Positions 1 to 6,202 of a stretch of DNA of 64,000 nucleotides are shown in pieces. The DNA is taken from positions 1 to 64,000 of IMG/VR virus record IMGVR_UViG_3300017708_001182; one strand, written 5' to 3'. A program made the position numbers and the translations under genes. This DNA comes from a virus. Under the pieces are notes generated by a model. It made no database searches. It was not told the origin of the DNA and saw nothing but the letters and a program-made list of their open reading frames with translations. Position 1 is the stretch's first letter. Each line of letters begins with the position of its first letter.

Positions 1-366
1 AGAAGTGATGGTATGTGGCTCTTTGAAAACAATAAGTACGTGGGTAAAAGTAGTAACGTTAACAATGGTAATGTTTATACTAAAATATTCCTAGATGGAA
101 TAGAGTTCCCATTAACTAGTTTTGGTGAAGATGCTACAATCACACACTATAGTGGTGGTAGAATATATCAATCTAAACTACCCTACACTATGATATATAG
201 ATGGGGAATGAATACATGTCATGTATCTGGTCTGGGAGAAATGTCAAGTGAAGATATTAATGAAAAAGCTGATAAAATATTAAACTATACATCAAAAGGA
301 ATAGTTCAGCTAGAACCCAAGTTTTTAAATGACTACTATACAGACATAAAAAAAAGCCCCAATTAA
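1..366 (+). CDS. Unknown protein, 5' end cut by window edge
   Basis: The frame is open from base 1, so the gene probably begins outside the window; the first ATG inside is at 13 and gives 117 residues. I do not recognise the family. The visible part is soluble-looking, with no signal peptide or membrane segment. It mixes beta-type stretches (YTKIFLDGIEFPL, YTMIYRWGMNTCHVSGLG) with a more helical C-terminal part. Its stop codon TAA lies in the loop of a hairpin terminator shared with the convergent basic-protein genes. It is one of only two plus-strand genes here and would belong to a rightward gene block to the left. The reading frame is sure; the function is unknown. Confidence 0.6.
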   Translation, partial: RSDGMWLFENNKYVGKSSNVNNGNVYTKIFLDGIEFPLTSFGEDATITHYSGGRIYQSKLPYTMIYRWGMNTCHVSGLGEMSSEDINEKADKILNYTSKGIVQLEPKFLNDYYTDIKKSPN

Positions 367-373
367 GGGGCTT
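348..373 (-). terminator. Rho-independent terminator between convergent genes
   Basis: A 7-bp GC-rich stem, AAGCCCC (354-360) and GGGGCTT (367-373), encloses a 6-nt loop. On the minus strand it is followed by eight U residues (A-run 348-355 on plus), so it ends the leftward basic-protein operon. The same hairpin may also stop the plus-strand gene, whose TAA is in the loop, but the plus-strand T tract is weak. Confidence 0.75.
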
Positions 374-376
374 ATA

Positions 377-688
377 TTATTTACATCCACTTTTACATTT
401 CTTTACAGACTTACCTTTTTTAGCATATCCCATTTTGTTACGAACAGCTGTAGGTAACGCCTTAAGACCTTTTTGACTTTTCTTAGGTGTCTTTAATCCA
501 GATTTAGCTTTCATTTTAGATTTAGGAGGAACCATAGAGGCAGCTTTGCCACCATATCCAGCTTTCTTAACTACTTTTTTTCCAGATTTAGCCTTCATAG
601 TTTTACCATATCCAGCTTTTTTTACTACTTTTGTTCCAGACATAGCTTTTTTCTTTTTAGCTCCGCCTGCCTTATACTTACGCATCAT
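377..688 (-). CDS. Lys-rich basic repeat protein
   Basis: A 103-residue, extremely lysine-rich protein with almost no acidic residues. It holds a tandem repeat: two copies of KVVKKAGYG, each led by a SG-(T/K) turn, and further K-x-K-S-G-(L/K) units; the tail is Cys/Lys-rich (KKCKSGCK). Such composition suits nucleic-acid binding, for example DNA condensation in the capsid or RNA/DNA chaperoning, but no fold is recognised. It is the last gene of a four-gene cluster of basic proteins (1582 to 377) and is followed by a strong terminator. DNA binding is inferred from composition alone. Confidence 0.75.
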   Translation of the reverse strand: MMRKYKAGGAKKKKAMSGTKVVKKAGYGKTMKAKSGKKVVKKAGYGGKAASMVPPKSKMKAKSGLKTPKKSQKGLKALPTAVRNKMGYAKKGKSVKKCKSGCK

Positions 689-707
689 AATTAATATAGT
701 TTGAGGT

Positions 708-1007
708 TTAACATTTCCATCTTCTTCTAGCTTGCCTAATCCTAGAATTAGGATTATTTTTAGTCTTAGCAGAGCTACGTTTTAACTGTCCCAAACTCCT
801 AGCGCAATAAGACTTACGTCTCTTTGCAGCTTTAGATCCCTTTTTTACCTTACCTGTTACAGCAGTCTTTAACTTACTGCCAGGGTTTGCTTTTCTATAG
901 GCTTTTACACCTTTCTTAGTCATACCAGCACCCTTTTTAGTAGATCTGTAATTAGCAGATTTACCTTTTGTGGTTTTCCTGATAGCTTTTTCTTTTCTCT
1001 TGGCCAT
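708..1007 (-). CDS. Small basic protein, recurrent phage family
   Basis: 99 residues, strongly basic throughout. The segments GMTKKGVKAYRKANPGSKL, KTAVTGKVKKGSKAAKRRKS and the end RIRQARRRWKC match, from memory, a widespread family of small uncharacterised proteins in marine and freshwater phages. The pattern TKKG-x-x-x-YR-x-x-NPGSKLKTAVTG resembles a short DNA-binding or capsid-internal peptide. No enzyme motif is visible. It is two bases downstream of the 90-aa basic gene, so the two are surely co-transcribed. A role in nucleic-acid compaction or as an internal virion protein is inference. Confidence 0.75.
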   Translation of the reverse strand: MAKRKEKAIRKTTKGKSANYRSTKKGAGMTKKGVKAYRKANPGSKLKTAVTGKVKKGSKAAKRRKSYCARSLGQLKRSSAKTKNNPNSRIRQARRRWKC

Positions 1008-1009
1008 GG

Positions 1010-1282
1010 TTACTTCTTCTTTTTAGTAGACTTCTTACGCTTTCTAAGCGCACTAGTTCTCCTACCCATGCCCACTTTTTTCTTTTCAGCTACAACAGCA
1101 GATTTACGTTTACCAACACCTTTCCAGGTTACTGGTGTCTTCTTACTAACTTTTTTACTAGGACGACATTTCTTAACGCCTTTATTCTTGGAAGATCCAC
1201 AAGGATTACCCTTTTCATCTTTCCATTTCTCTTTAAACCAACGTTTAAGAGCAGCGCCTTTCTTTGTCTTTCTAACTGCCAT
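1010..1282 (-). CDS. Small basic protein, recurrent viral family
   Basis: 90 residues. The N-terminal segment ALKRWFKEKWKDEKGNPCGS is followed by KKCRPSKKVSKKTPVTW, with a basic C-terminal tail (GMGRRTSALRKRKKSTKKKK). From memory, this W-F-K-E-x-W plus C-G...K-K-C-R-P-x-x-x-V arrangement recurs as a short domain in large phages and nucleocytoplasmic viruses; the two Cys (CG and KKC) are a constant part. Function is unknown. The tail suggests nucleic-acid binding. It lies between two other basic proteins and ends two bases before the next coding region. Confidence 0.75.
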   Translation of the reverse strand: MAVRKTKKGAALKRWFKEKWKDEKGNPCGSSKNKGVKKCRPSKKVSKKTPVTWKGVGKRKSAVVAEKKKVGMGRRTSALRKRKKSTKKKK

Positions 1283-1360
1283 AGTGTTATTTCATATCAC
1301 ACCACCCTACACAGATTGTCTTGAAGGTGCAATAGTATATTAGTTTACATATCACATTTT

Positions 1361-1582
1361 TCATTTCTTTCCACCTCTACGTTTTCTACATTTAGCAATT
1401 GCTCCACTGGCATAAGCAGAGGGAAACACCTTATACTGTGCTTTTACCTTATGGTAACAAGCATCGTGATTAGGTTTAGAAGACTTACCCTTTTTAGCTT
1501 TGGGTACTGCTTTCTTCTTTGCTACTGTTTTACGTTTAGTAACTTTTTTTCTCCCTCCTGCCTTAGATTTTTTAACTGCCAT
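1361..1582 (-). CDS. Small basic protein with PSAYASGA motif
   Basis: 73 residues. A basic N-terminal tail (residues 1-36, runs of K/R with A and G) leads to a compact motif, HDACYHKVKAQYKVFPSAYA followed by SGAIAKCRKRR. This C-x(n)-VK-x-x-Y-x-V-x-PSAYASGA-x-x-x-CR motif recurs in phages and giant viruses (recalled); the two Cys and the PSAYASGA core are its signature. Function is unknown. It is the first of the four basic genes. The 78-bp gap to the next gene shows no clear promoter. Confidence 0.75.
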   Translation of the reverse strand: MAVKKSKAGGRKKVTKRKTVAKKKAVPKAKKGKSSKPNHDACYHKVKAQYKVFPSAYASGAIAKCRKRRGGKK

Positions 1583-1593
1583 GTGTTTGTGTT

Positions 1594-1854
1594 TTAATCT
1601 TGAACTACTTCCAAAGGTTGTGGTTCTACAACAGGTTGTTCTGGTGCTTCCTTAATATTTTCACTTTCAACACCTTTTTCCATCATGCTTTCAATAACAT
1701 TGTTTGCCTGCACCATTAACTGATACTTAGCTGCTTCTTCAGATGCTAGAAATGTTCTGATAGTGTTTAAGATTAGACCAAATTCTTGCCCTGATAGTTC
1801 AAATTTAGATTCAGGACCCCATGTGTAACGTTTGTTTGGATCGTACTTTGCCAT
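1594..1854 (-). CDS. Small acidic phage protein
   Basis: 86 residues with a predicted helical core (residues 20-60, starting FELSGQEFGLILNTIRTFL) and an acidic, proline-rich tail ending PVVEPQPLEVVQD. The start MAKYDPNKRYTWGPES resembles small conserved proteins found near lysis or tail genes of Bacteroidetes phages (recalled), which have no known function. It is preceded by the best-formed promoter-like site in this part of the window (1888-1918), 34 nt upstream of its ATG, so it probably starts the leftward unit that carries the four basic-protein genes. Confidence 0.7.
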   Translation of the reverse strand: MAKYDPNKRYTWGPESKFELSGQEFGLILNTIRTFLASEEAAKYQLMVQANNVIESMMEKGVESENIKEAPEQPVVEPQPLEVVQD

Positions 1855-1887
1855 AATTTTTAATTTATTGGTTTATAATAATTCTAA

Positions 1888-1918
1888 CAAATATACAAAA
1901 CATTTGTTATCTTTCCAA
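1888..1918 (-). promoter_or_regulatory. Bacteroidetes-type promoter for the 86-aa/basic-protein unit
   Basis: On the minus strand TTG (1918-1916) is followed by exactly 20 nt and then TATATTTG (1895-1888), an exact match to the Bacteroidetes -7 consensus TAnnTTTG with the usual -33 spacing. The ATG of the 86-aa gene is 34 nt downstream. The -33 element lies inside the 3' end of the preceding gene. Confidence 0.6.
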
Positions 1919-2194
1919 GTCTATCTTAAATACGATAGTACCTGTAGTCTTTATACTTTTTGATATATCTAACTTTATTCTAAACATATTATGGAGTCTA
2001 AGAATCTCTTCTAGTAGCATGTTGTTGTATTTAGGCAAACTAGGTGCCAATCTAAAAATGTAGGCGTTATTTGTATAAGTAATCTGTAAACTAGAGTACT
2101 CATCAACAGAGCCTATGACACCTTCAAGATGTGCAAAGTATGCTTTTTCATTTTCCAACAAGACTTCAGGAAAGAACTTCTTGTTTATATCCAT
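1907..2194 (-). CDS. Small protein of unknown function
   Basis: 95 residues, no signal peptide and no membrane segment. It alternates beta-like stretches (SLQITYTNNAYIFRL, TTGTIVFKIDLE) with a leucine-rich helix (YNNMLLEEILRLHNMFRI). Similar short proteins sit beside the lysis and tail genes of Bacteroidetes phages, but I cannot name a family. It lies between the terminator at 2208-2237 and the promoter at 1888-1918, so it may be expressed by read-through. The start at 2194 is the only ATG that uses the full open frame. Confidence 0.65.
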   Translation of the reverse strand: MDINKKFFPEVLLENEKAYFAHLEGVIGSVDEYSSLQITYTNNAYIFRLAPSLPKYNNMLLEEILRLHNMFRIKLDISKSIKTTGTIVFKIDLER

Positions 2195-2207
2195 TAATAT
2201 TTAATTT

Positions 2208-2237
2208 AAAAAAAGCCAGGGGTTTTATCCCCTAGCT
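2208..2237 (-). terminator. Terminator after the 142-aa gene
   Basis: On plus an A-run (2208-2214) is followed by an imperfect 9-bp stem, AGCCAGGGG (2214-2222) and CCCCTAGCT (2229-2237), with a 6-nt loop and one mismatched pair. On the minus strand this reads as a GC-rich hairpin followed by seven U, 11 nt beyond the stop of the 142-aa gene. Confidence 0.7.
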
Positions 2238-2247
2238 ATTAGTTATA

Positions 2248-2676
2248 TTATGCACACAGTGTAGCTGCTAGAACTACTCCAGTAGCACTCACTTGTACAT
2301 TCCAGTCTTCACCATCAGTACTTGCAACTCTATGGTAAGATCCATCTCCAACGAAAGGAGTACTTCCTGCAGAATCAAGATAGATTATATCGTTCACTGC
2401 AATTACAGGATCACCTGCTAGTTGTAAATACACGGTAGTGTCTAGTGTTTCAGAACATGCGTCAGCTACATCAGAAGTTGAAGAGATCTGACCTCCTGGT
2501 AGGGGTGCTTGTGTGGTTGTTGTAGTTGTAGAGTTGCAACATTCATATGCTACGATCTCTTGCCAATTTCCAACCTTAGGTTTATTCCTGCGTAATACAA
2601 GAGAACCTGCTACTACACGCCCAGATCCATCGAATCTCACGTATGCCTTTAACGGTCTTTTGTTAATGCTTCCCAT
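2248..2676 (-). CDS. Two-domain virion-type protein with Thr linker
   Basis: 142 residues. Residues 1-48 form a small domain (KRPLKAYVRFDGSGRVVAGS, then LVLRRNKPKVGNWQEI and a CC pair) that recurs in Bacteroidetes phages (recalled). A Thr linker (STTTTTTQAP, about 49-58) joins it to a C-terminal beta-rich domain ending WNVQVSATGVVLAATLCA. The poly-Thr linker is shared with several other putative virion proteins here, which points to a structural or decoration role. Upstream of its ATG is the A-rich context CTTAAAACAAATT instead of a Shine-Dalgarno sequence. A terminator follows. Confidence 0.7.
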   Translation of the reverse strand: MGSINKRPLKAYVRFDGSGRVVAGSLVLRRNKPKVGNWQEIVAYECCNSTTTTTTQAPLPGGQISSTSDVADACSETLDTTVYLQLAGDPVIAVNDIIYLDSAGSTPFVGDGSYHRVASTDGEDWNVQVSATGVVLAATLCA

Positions 2677-2713
2677 TTTTAATTTGTTTTAAGGGTTAGT
2701 AATTAAGGTTATA

Positions 2714-3652
2714 TTAAAATTCAGATACTAATTTCTCAAAAGTCTTTGATTTCTTAGTATTTATTATTTCTTCTATGTAGATTTTTGTTATAGACTTATC
2801 ATCTACATAGTCATAATTATAATTAAAAGGGTTGTTATTTATAAAATGCCCTTTGTAAAACTTATCTTTATGGTCTGGTACAACACCAGCCATGTGTAAG
2901 ATTTTGTGGGTTTCCCACATCTCTATAGGATCTGTGGCCCATCTAAAGTCTAGTTCTTTTACAATCTCAGTCTCAATGTTTCGTTTCCATAATAACCATA
3001 GAACACACCACATCTCTGATGTCCAAGCTTGTATTGGAGGCTTATAATCATTATATGTTTTATGCTTTCTCATAACATCATATAACCTAGGTGATTGTGT
3101 CTCAACTTCTTTGAAGTAGTCTAGTAATATGTTATGAGGAATTCCTTTATAGTATAACTGAGCGCCTCCAGATTTATCATTCTTTTCAACAACTGTATCA
3201 AATGAAACACCAATATAGTTACACATGTCTTTTATGATGTCATCACCTTTTGTTTTAAGGTATTGATATCCTAGATAACCTTTGGTGTCACTGCAGTAAA
3301 CGACATTATCTTCTTTAAACAAACTGTAGTCAATAGGTTCTCTAAATATCACATCTGAATCTATTAGAAATAGATCTTGTTCATTAGTATCATGTTGCAA
3401 ATATTTAACAACTCCATGTATTTTTAGTGTAGGTATGTAATGCTTTTGCTGTCTAGTGTCTTCAAAGATGAAAACGTTCTCAGGAAATGCTTCTTTAAAC
3501 TTATTTAAAAACTCTGAAGCTTGTTTCCCAGCTTTGTATAAAAATACCGCACGATGGTTTTTTAATAATCCCATCTTTTCTAGATTGTGGAACTGTACTA
3601 AGTTTTGCCAGTGAAAATATGGTTCATCTGGTTGTGAACATATGCTGATCAT
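2714..3652 (-). CDS. GT-A type glycosyltransferase
   Basis: 312 residues. The sequence LFLIDSDVIF carries a DxD-type metal/nucleotide-sugar site (Asp98-Ser-Asp100) after a beta-alpha stretch, as in GT-A glycosyltransferases. The context KSGGAQLYYKG (acceptor/donor loop) and a C-terminal HMAGV...KGHF segment also fit families that transfer hexoses. It has no membrane anchor and is probably cytoplasmic. The N-terminal domain of the 987-aa plus-strand glycosyltransferase has a DSD at nearly the same position (about 100), so the two may be related. Donor and acceptor are unknown; the acceptor could be phage fibres or host surface glycan. The glycosyltransferase call is fairly sure; the exact family is not. 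Confidence 0.75.
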   Translation of the reverse strand: MISICSQPDEPYFHWQNLVQFHNLEKMGLLKNHRAVFLYKAGKQASEFLNKFKEAFPENVFIFEDTRQQKHYIPTLKIHGVVKYLQHDTNEQDLFLIDSDVIFREPIDYSLFKEDNVVYCSDTKGYLGYQYLKTKGDDIIKDMCNYIGVSFDTVVEKNDKSGGAQLYYKGIPHNILLDYFKEVETQSPRLYDVMRKHKTYNDYKPPIQAWTSEMWCVLWLLWKRNIETEIVKELDFRWATDPIEMWETHKILHMAGVVPDHKDKFYKGHFINNNPFNYNYDYVDDKSITKIYIEEIINTKKSKTFEKLVSEF

Positions 3653-3682
3653 AATATGTAGTTATTGGTTTTTTAATTTTTC

Positions 3683-3820
3683 TTACGGAGTGGTAGTAGT
3701 AGTTGTGGTAGTAGGGTTGTTTTTACCTGTCACTTGAATCAGTCTTTCTAACTGTTTCGAGATCTGCCACAACAAGTTTTCTGTTGCACTCCAGCCGATT
3801 TGTTTGTTTGGTATAGGCAT
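3683..3820 (-). CDS. 45-aa phage protein with Thr tail
   Basis: A short gene found by reading the minus strand: it begins MPIPNKQIGWSATENLLW, continues QISKQLERLIQVTG and ends in a run of eight Thr and a Pro. The amphipathic helix (NLLWQISKQLERLIQV) and the PNKQIGWS start match a recurrent micro-protein of Bacteroidetes phages (recalled). The poly-Thr end is typical of other virion-linked proteins in this window, so a small structural role is plausible. The coding pattern is convincing despite the length: there is a clean start and stop and family-like residues. A TAnnTTTG site lies 20 nt upstream of the ATG. Confidence 0.75.
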   Translation of the reverse strand: MPIPNKQIGWSATENLLWQISKQLERLIQVTGKNNPTTTTTTTTP

Positions 3821-3840
3821 GATATATGTTTTTTGTAATA

Positions 3841-3848
3841 CAAAAATA
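3841..3848 (-). promoter_or_regulatory. Possible promoter -7 element (TATTTTTG)
   Basis: On the minus strand TATTTTTG matches TAnnTTTG and lies 20 nt upstream of the ATG of the 45-aa gene, in a 105-bp AT-rich intergenic stretch behind a hairpin. No convincing TTG is present at -33, so this is weaker than the sites at 1888 and 39228. Confidence 0.35.
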
Positions 3849-3906
3849 TGAATATTCCTAGACTTATCTTAGTATCTTTATAAATTAAAATAATTAAATA
3901 TGTTAA

Positions 3907-3935
3907 AGACTTCTAACTGATTTAATTAGAAGTCT
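3907..3935 (-). terminator. Perfect hairpin at the end of the lysis cassette
   Basis: A perfect 10-bp stem, AGACTTCTAA (3907-3916) and TTAGAAGTCT (3926-3935), encloses a 9-nt loop. It overlaps the stop codon of the 61-aa gene. The minus-strand downstream side is AT-rich but lacks a true U tract, so it may be a terminator or an mRNA 3'-end stabiliser. Confidence 0.45.
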
Positions 3936-4111
3936 AAGGTTAATGTCACTATAAAAAGATACAACTTAATAGTTGTATAATTAAACTTTTCATTTGGGTT
4001 AATTATCTCCCAACCTAGGGCAAGTCTTTGGTGTGGCCAGTGAAATGCTATTTCTAGTTCCCAATCATCCATATCGTAATCTCTCATTAGTTTAAAATAT
4101 TTTATACTCAA
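3926..4111 (-). CDS. Small protein at the end of the lysis cassette
   Basis: 61 residues. It overlaps the last 20 bases of the spanin-like gene in another frame, an arrangement common in coupled phage genes. The first half is acidic and Trp-rich (DYDMDDWELEIAFHWPHQ). The C-terminal 20 residues are hydrophobic (YTTIKLYLFIVTLTLDF), either a membrane-associating end or a beta-strand. Homologous-looking short ORFs occur in Bacteroidetes phages (recalled), but the function is unknown. A hairpin covers its stop codon. I consider it a real gene because the composition is protein-like and it fills the space to the hairpin exactly. Confidence 0.6.
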   Translation of the reverse strand: MSIKYFKLMRDYDMDDWELEIAFHWPHQRLALGWEIINPNEKFNYTTIKLYLFIVTLTLDF

Positions 4112-4556
4112 CTATAAAACCGTAACCTCCAGGGTTGTTAGGTTGTGCAAAAACTCTAGCACCAACTGTAAACTTTCCAAGTTCTACTTCTGTTTGAATA
4201 TACAAAGTAGGTTCCATCAAGGATGCCTGAAAGGTTTGGACACCTACAAAACCATTGAATCTTATAGGTTTCTTTGTGTTAATAATAGAATTTTGAACAT
4301 TGATATACTTATCTTGAGTAGATATTATAGAGTCTTTTGTTACAAGTCTAGATTCTAACAATAACTCTCTGTTCGAGAGTAACTCTACTCTTTGCTCTAG
4401 TTTAGTGTATAATAGCTTCAGCGTATCATACTTCACTAAATCTTTAATAACCTGTCTAGCTTTATCTTCAGTTAGAGTTACTACTGGAGTATCTTTCTGT
4501 GAAAAACTGTTGAAGCTCACTAGCAGGAATACTATCAACCATTTTAACTTGTACAT
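4092..4556 (-). CDS. Exported outer-membrane spanin-like protein
   Basis: 154 residues. A classic signal peptide (residues 1-19: KLKW, then LIVFLLVSF, then NSFSQ) ends in the FSQ boundary typical of Bacteroidota exported proteins. A coiled-coil segment follows (about 28-95, regular Leu spacing in TLKLLYTKLEQRVELLSNRE). The last 60 residues are beta-rich and end in Phe (FIVEYKIF), like the C-terminal signal of outer-membrane barrel proteins. The start lies inside the 3' end of the 109-aa inner-membrane gene in another frame, as with Rz1 inside Rz. I infer the outer-membrane partner of a spanin pair; it has no lipobox Cys, unlike classical Rz1. Confidence 0.6.
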   Translation of the reverse strand: MYKLKWLIVFLLVSFNSFSQKDTPVVTLTEDKARQVIKDLVKYDTLKLLYTKLEQRVELLSNRELLLESRLVTKDSIISTQDKYINVQNSIINTKKPIRFNGFVGVQTFQASLMEPTLYIQTEVELGKFTVGARVFAQPNNPGGYGFIVEYKIF

Positions 4557-4797
4557 ATTCCTTCTGTTTGATGATTTTAATTTTCTCTACTATCTCTTTA
4601 TCTATAGAGGATAAGCTGTCTATCTTTTTTATAAGATTTCTATCTTTGATTTTATATAGTTCTAGTTCTTTTTTTAGTTCTACTAATTGAGTTTTGTATA
4701 TAGCAACTGTTTTATCACTTTCCATTTGCATAAATAGTAACACTGCTATTATAATTAACGAAAACCATTGGTCTTTTAAAAAATTAATTATCCTCAT
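4468..4797 (-). CDS. Inner-membrane spanin-like protein (Rz-type)
   Basis: 109 residues. An N-terminal anchor (about residues 11-25, WFSLIIIAVLLFMQM) with a short basic cytoplasmic start is followed by a long periplasmic coiled coil (about 30-80, with TQLVELKKELELYKIKDR and KKIDSLSSIDKEIVEKI). This is the architecture of an i-spanin, which joins inner and outer membranes in the last lysis step. It overlaps the amidase stop by 14 bases and contains the start of the exported 154-aa protein. The position directly after the endolysin supports the call, but sequence identity with Rz is not claimed. Confidence 0.6.
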   Translation of the reverse strand: MRIINFLKDQWFSLIIIAVLLFMQMESDKTVAIYKTQLVELKKELELYKIKDRNLIKKIDSLSSIDKEIVEKIKIIKQKEYVQVKMVDSIPASELQQFFTERYSSSNSN

Positions 4798-5233
4798 AAA
4801 ATTCTATTATGTCTTTATACTCTTTAGCTACTGAGAAACTAGGACATGCTTTTCTAGCAAATTCATTGTGACCATGTAATGTGGCACCATCATAACAAGC
4901 CATAAGCTCCATAAGTAGTTTCCACAGAGTTTCTTTTTGCTCAGGTGTTCTTGTATCTTCAGCAGGCCACTTACCTCTTTTATCTTTTACGTTAGATACT
5001 CCCCCAATATAACAAACACCAATGCTGTGTTTATTTTTTCCCCTGACGTGAGCCCCTGGGATTTCAATAGGTCTTCCGTTATGTATACTTCCATCTAAAT
5101 AAACTACATAGTGATAACCAATGTCTCTCCAACCTCTACCTTCAACATGCCATCTTCTAATCTCATCAACATCAAAATGCTTACCCTTAGGTGTAGCACT
5201 GCAGTGTAAAATGATTCTGTCTATTGTTCTCAT
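4784..5233 (-). CDS. T7-lysozyme-like N-acetylmuramoyl-L-alanine amidase (endolysin)
   Basis: 149 residues, the size of T7 lysozyme (151). It hydrolyses the amide bond between MurNAc and L-alanine in peptidoglycan. The Amidase_2 fold is shown by IILHCSATP (Zn ligand His10), GYHYVVYLDGSIHNGRP (Tyr/His near the active site), HSIGVCYIGG, and LHGHNEFARKACPSF, in which His122 and Cys130 are the other Zn ligands, at the same numbers as in T7 lysozyme. There is no signal peptide, so it needs a holin. It overlaps the 79-aa membrane protein by four bases (ATGA) and lies ahead of the spanin-like pair. This is the surest enzyme call in the cassette. Confidence 0.93.
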   Translation of the reverse strand: MRTIDRIILHCSATPKGKHFDVDEIRRWHVEGRGWRDIGYHYVVYLDGSIHNGRPIEIPGAHVRGKNKHSIGVCYIGGVSNVKDKRGKWPAEDTRTPEQKETLWKLLMELMACYDGATLHGHNEFARKACPSFSVAKEYKDIIEFYEDN

Positions 5234-5469
5234 AACTCATCTTCATTAGAATAGGGGTTATATATTGGACTATCTGATTTCTTTGCTTTAAATAGTTTTT
5301 CTACTAGATCAGAAACACCTTGTATAGATATATATACAGTGGCTATTATCACCCAGTCAGAAGATGTTATATTATCTGAGAACAGACCAAAACAAGCCAC
5401 TATAAACACAGTGAGCTTTCTACTAATCCATTTCTTTAAGAAATAATCTATCTTCTGTCTTCTACTCAT
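5230..5469 (-). CDS. Holin candidate
   Basis: 79 residues with two hydrophobic segments (about 18-32, KLTVFIVACFGLFSD, and 38-55, DWVIIATVYISIQGVSDLV), a basic N-terminus and a charged C-terminal tail. It overlaps both neighbours by four bases and immediately precedes the endolysin, the usual position of a holin. Holins form the membrane lesion that releases the amidase. The call rests on topology and place; the 64-aa neighbour is an alternative holin or an antiholin. Confidence 0.6.
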   Translation of the reverse strand: MSRRQKIDYFLKKWISRKLTVFIVACFGLFSDNITSSDWVIIATVYISIQGVSDLVEKLFKAKKSDSPIYNPYSNEDEL

Positions 5470-5660
5470 ATATTTTTATTGATCCAAGACTTTACAATGT
5501 CCCAGTTCTTATGTGCAAATACTCCAAAAGAGACACCTGCCCATATCTTATATCCTGCAACCCAAAGTATGAGTCCAAGAATTAATCCTAAAGCGCCTTC
5601 AACTCCATTTGAAACAATCCAGTTCTTAATAACGCTTATAATGTTTTTTAACTTTTTCAT
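5466..5660 (-). CDS. Small membrane protein, holin or antiholin candidate
   Basis: 64 residues with a glycine-rich hydrophobic core (about 18-52, with GALGLILGLILWVAGYKIWAG and then VSFGVFAHKNW) that can form one or two membrane helices. A basic N-terminus (MKKLKNIISVIKNW) precedes it. It sits between the 107-aa coiled-coil protein and the 79-aa holin candidate, with a 4-base overlap to the latter. The lysis role comes from the neighbourhood; no family is recognised. Confidence 0.55.
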   Translation of the reverse strand: MKKLKNIISVIKNWIVSNGVEGALGLILGLILWVAGYKIWAGVSFGVFAHKNWDIVKSWINKNI

Positions 5661-5661
5661 A

Positions 5662-5985
5662 TTACTTAATTTTGGTATATAAGTTAATAAAATATTGTAT
5701 AACTAGTGCTCCTGTTGTAACAAGCCCAACAGTCCAAGAAAACTTTTTCTTGAATTCCTCTTGCTTTTTAACTTGTGACTCTAAAAGCTCTATTTTTTTT
5801 TTGAGTTGATCAATGTCATTAACAAATCCCCCTGTTTTTGTTAGTGAGTTTCCTAATATAGCATCAACTACTTGTGTTAATTTCGTATCAATAGAGGTCA
5901 TTTTTTCCTCCATCTCATCTAGACGATGGTCCATATTCTTTAATTCTTGTTTTACTTGTTGTTGATAAGCGGTATGATCAGCCAT
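5662..5985 (-). CDS. Coiled-coil protein with C-terminal membrane anchor
   Basis: 107 residues. Two helical coiled-coil stretches (residues 8-40, with KQELKNMDHRLDEMEEKM, and 60-80, LKKKIELLESQVKKQEEFKK) precede a single hydrophobic segment near the C-terminus (about 84-103, TVGLVTTGALVIQYFINLY). This resembles small phage membrane proteins at the head of lysis cassettes (haemolysin-XhlA type: coiled coil, then TM). It is the first gene of the leftward lysis operon. The XhlA analogy is structural only. Confidence 0.6.
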   Translation of the reverse strand: MADHTAYQQQVKQELKNMDHRLDEMEEKMTSIDTKLTQVVDAILGNSLTKTGGFVNDIDQLKKKIELLESQVKKQEEFKKKFSWTVGLVTTGALVIQYFINLYTKIK

Positions 5986-6202
5986 AATTTATTCTTTGTA
6001 TATATAAAAATAACACACCTATTCTATAAGTGTAGAGGATGGTTTTAGTAGATATAGGTGTAGTTGTGTAGAAGTTACACGATGTAATAGACAAATATAA
6101 TTAAACTTTTTAGAATACCAAAACTGTTAGTCAAATTATTTACATAATATAGCATAAACTTTTAATTTATTTTACTAACTTTGTTTACAAACATAAAACC
6201 TT
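5986..6202. other. Divergent intergenic region (217 bp)
   Basis: The longest gene-free stretch, between the leftward lysis operon and the rightward glycosyltransferase gene. It holds an 8-bp inverted repeat (ACACCTAT 6015-6022, ATAGGTGT 6054-6061) and a short hairpin (GTGTA/TACAC near 6066-6080). The plus-strand promoter-like site is at its right end. No small ORF was convincing, and no clear TAnnTTTG was found for the lysis operon. Confidence 0.5.
6176..6183 (+). promoter_or_regulatory. Promoter -7 element for the glycosyltransferase gene
   Basis: TAACTTTG matches the Bacteroidetes -7 consensus TAnnTTTG and lies 19 nt before the ATG at 6203. The -33 region is AT-rich without a clear TTG. 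The start codon context is A-rich with no Shine-Dalgarno sequence. Confidence 0.45.

Noticed and set aside
1068-1343. Plus-strand frame opposite the basic proteins
   Set aside because: Phe/Leu/Pro-rich translation results from antisense of Lys codons; the minus-strand genes there match recognised small families.
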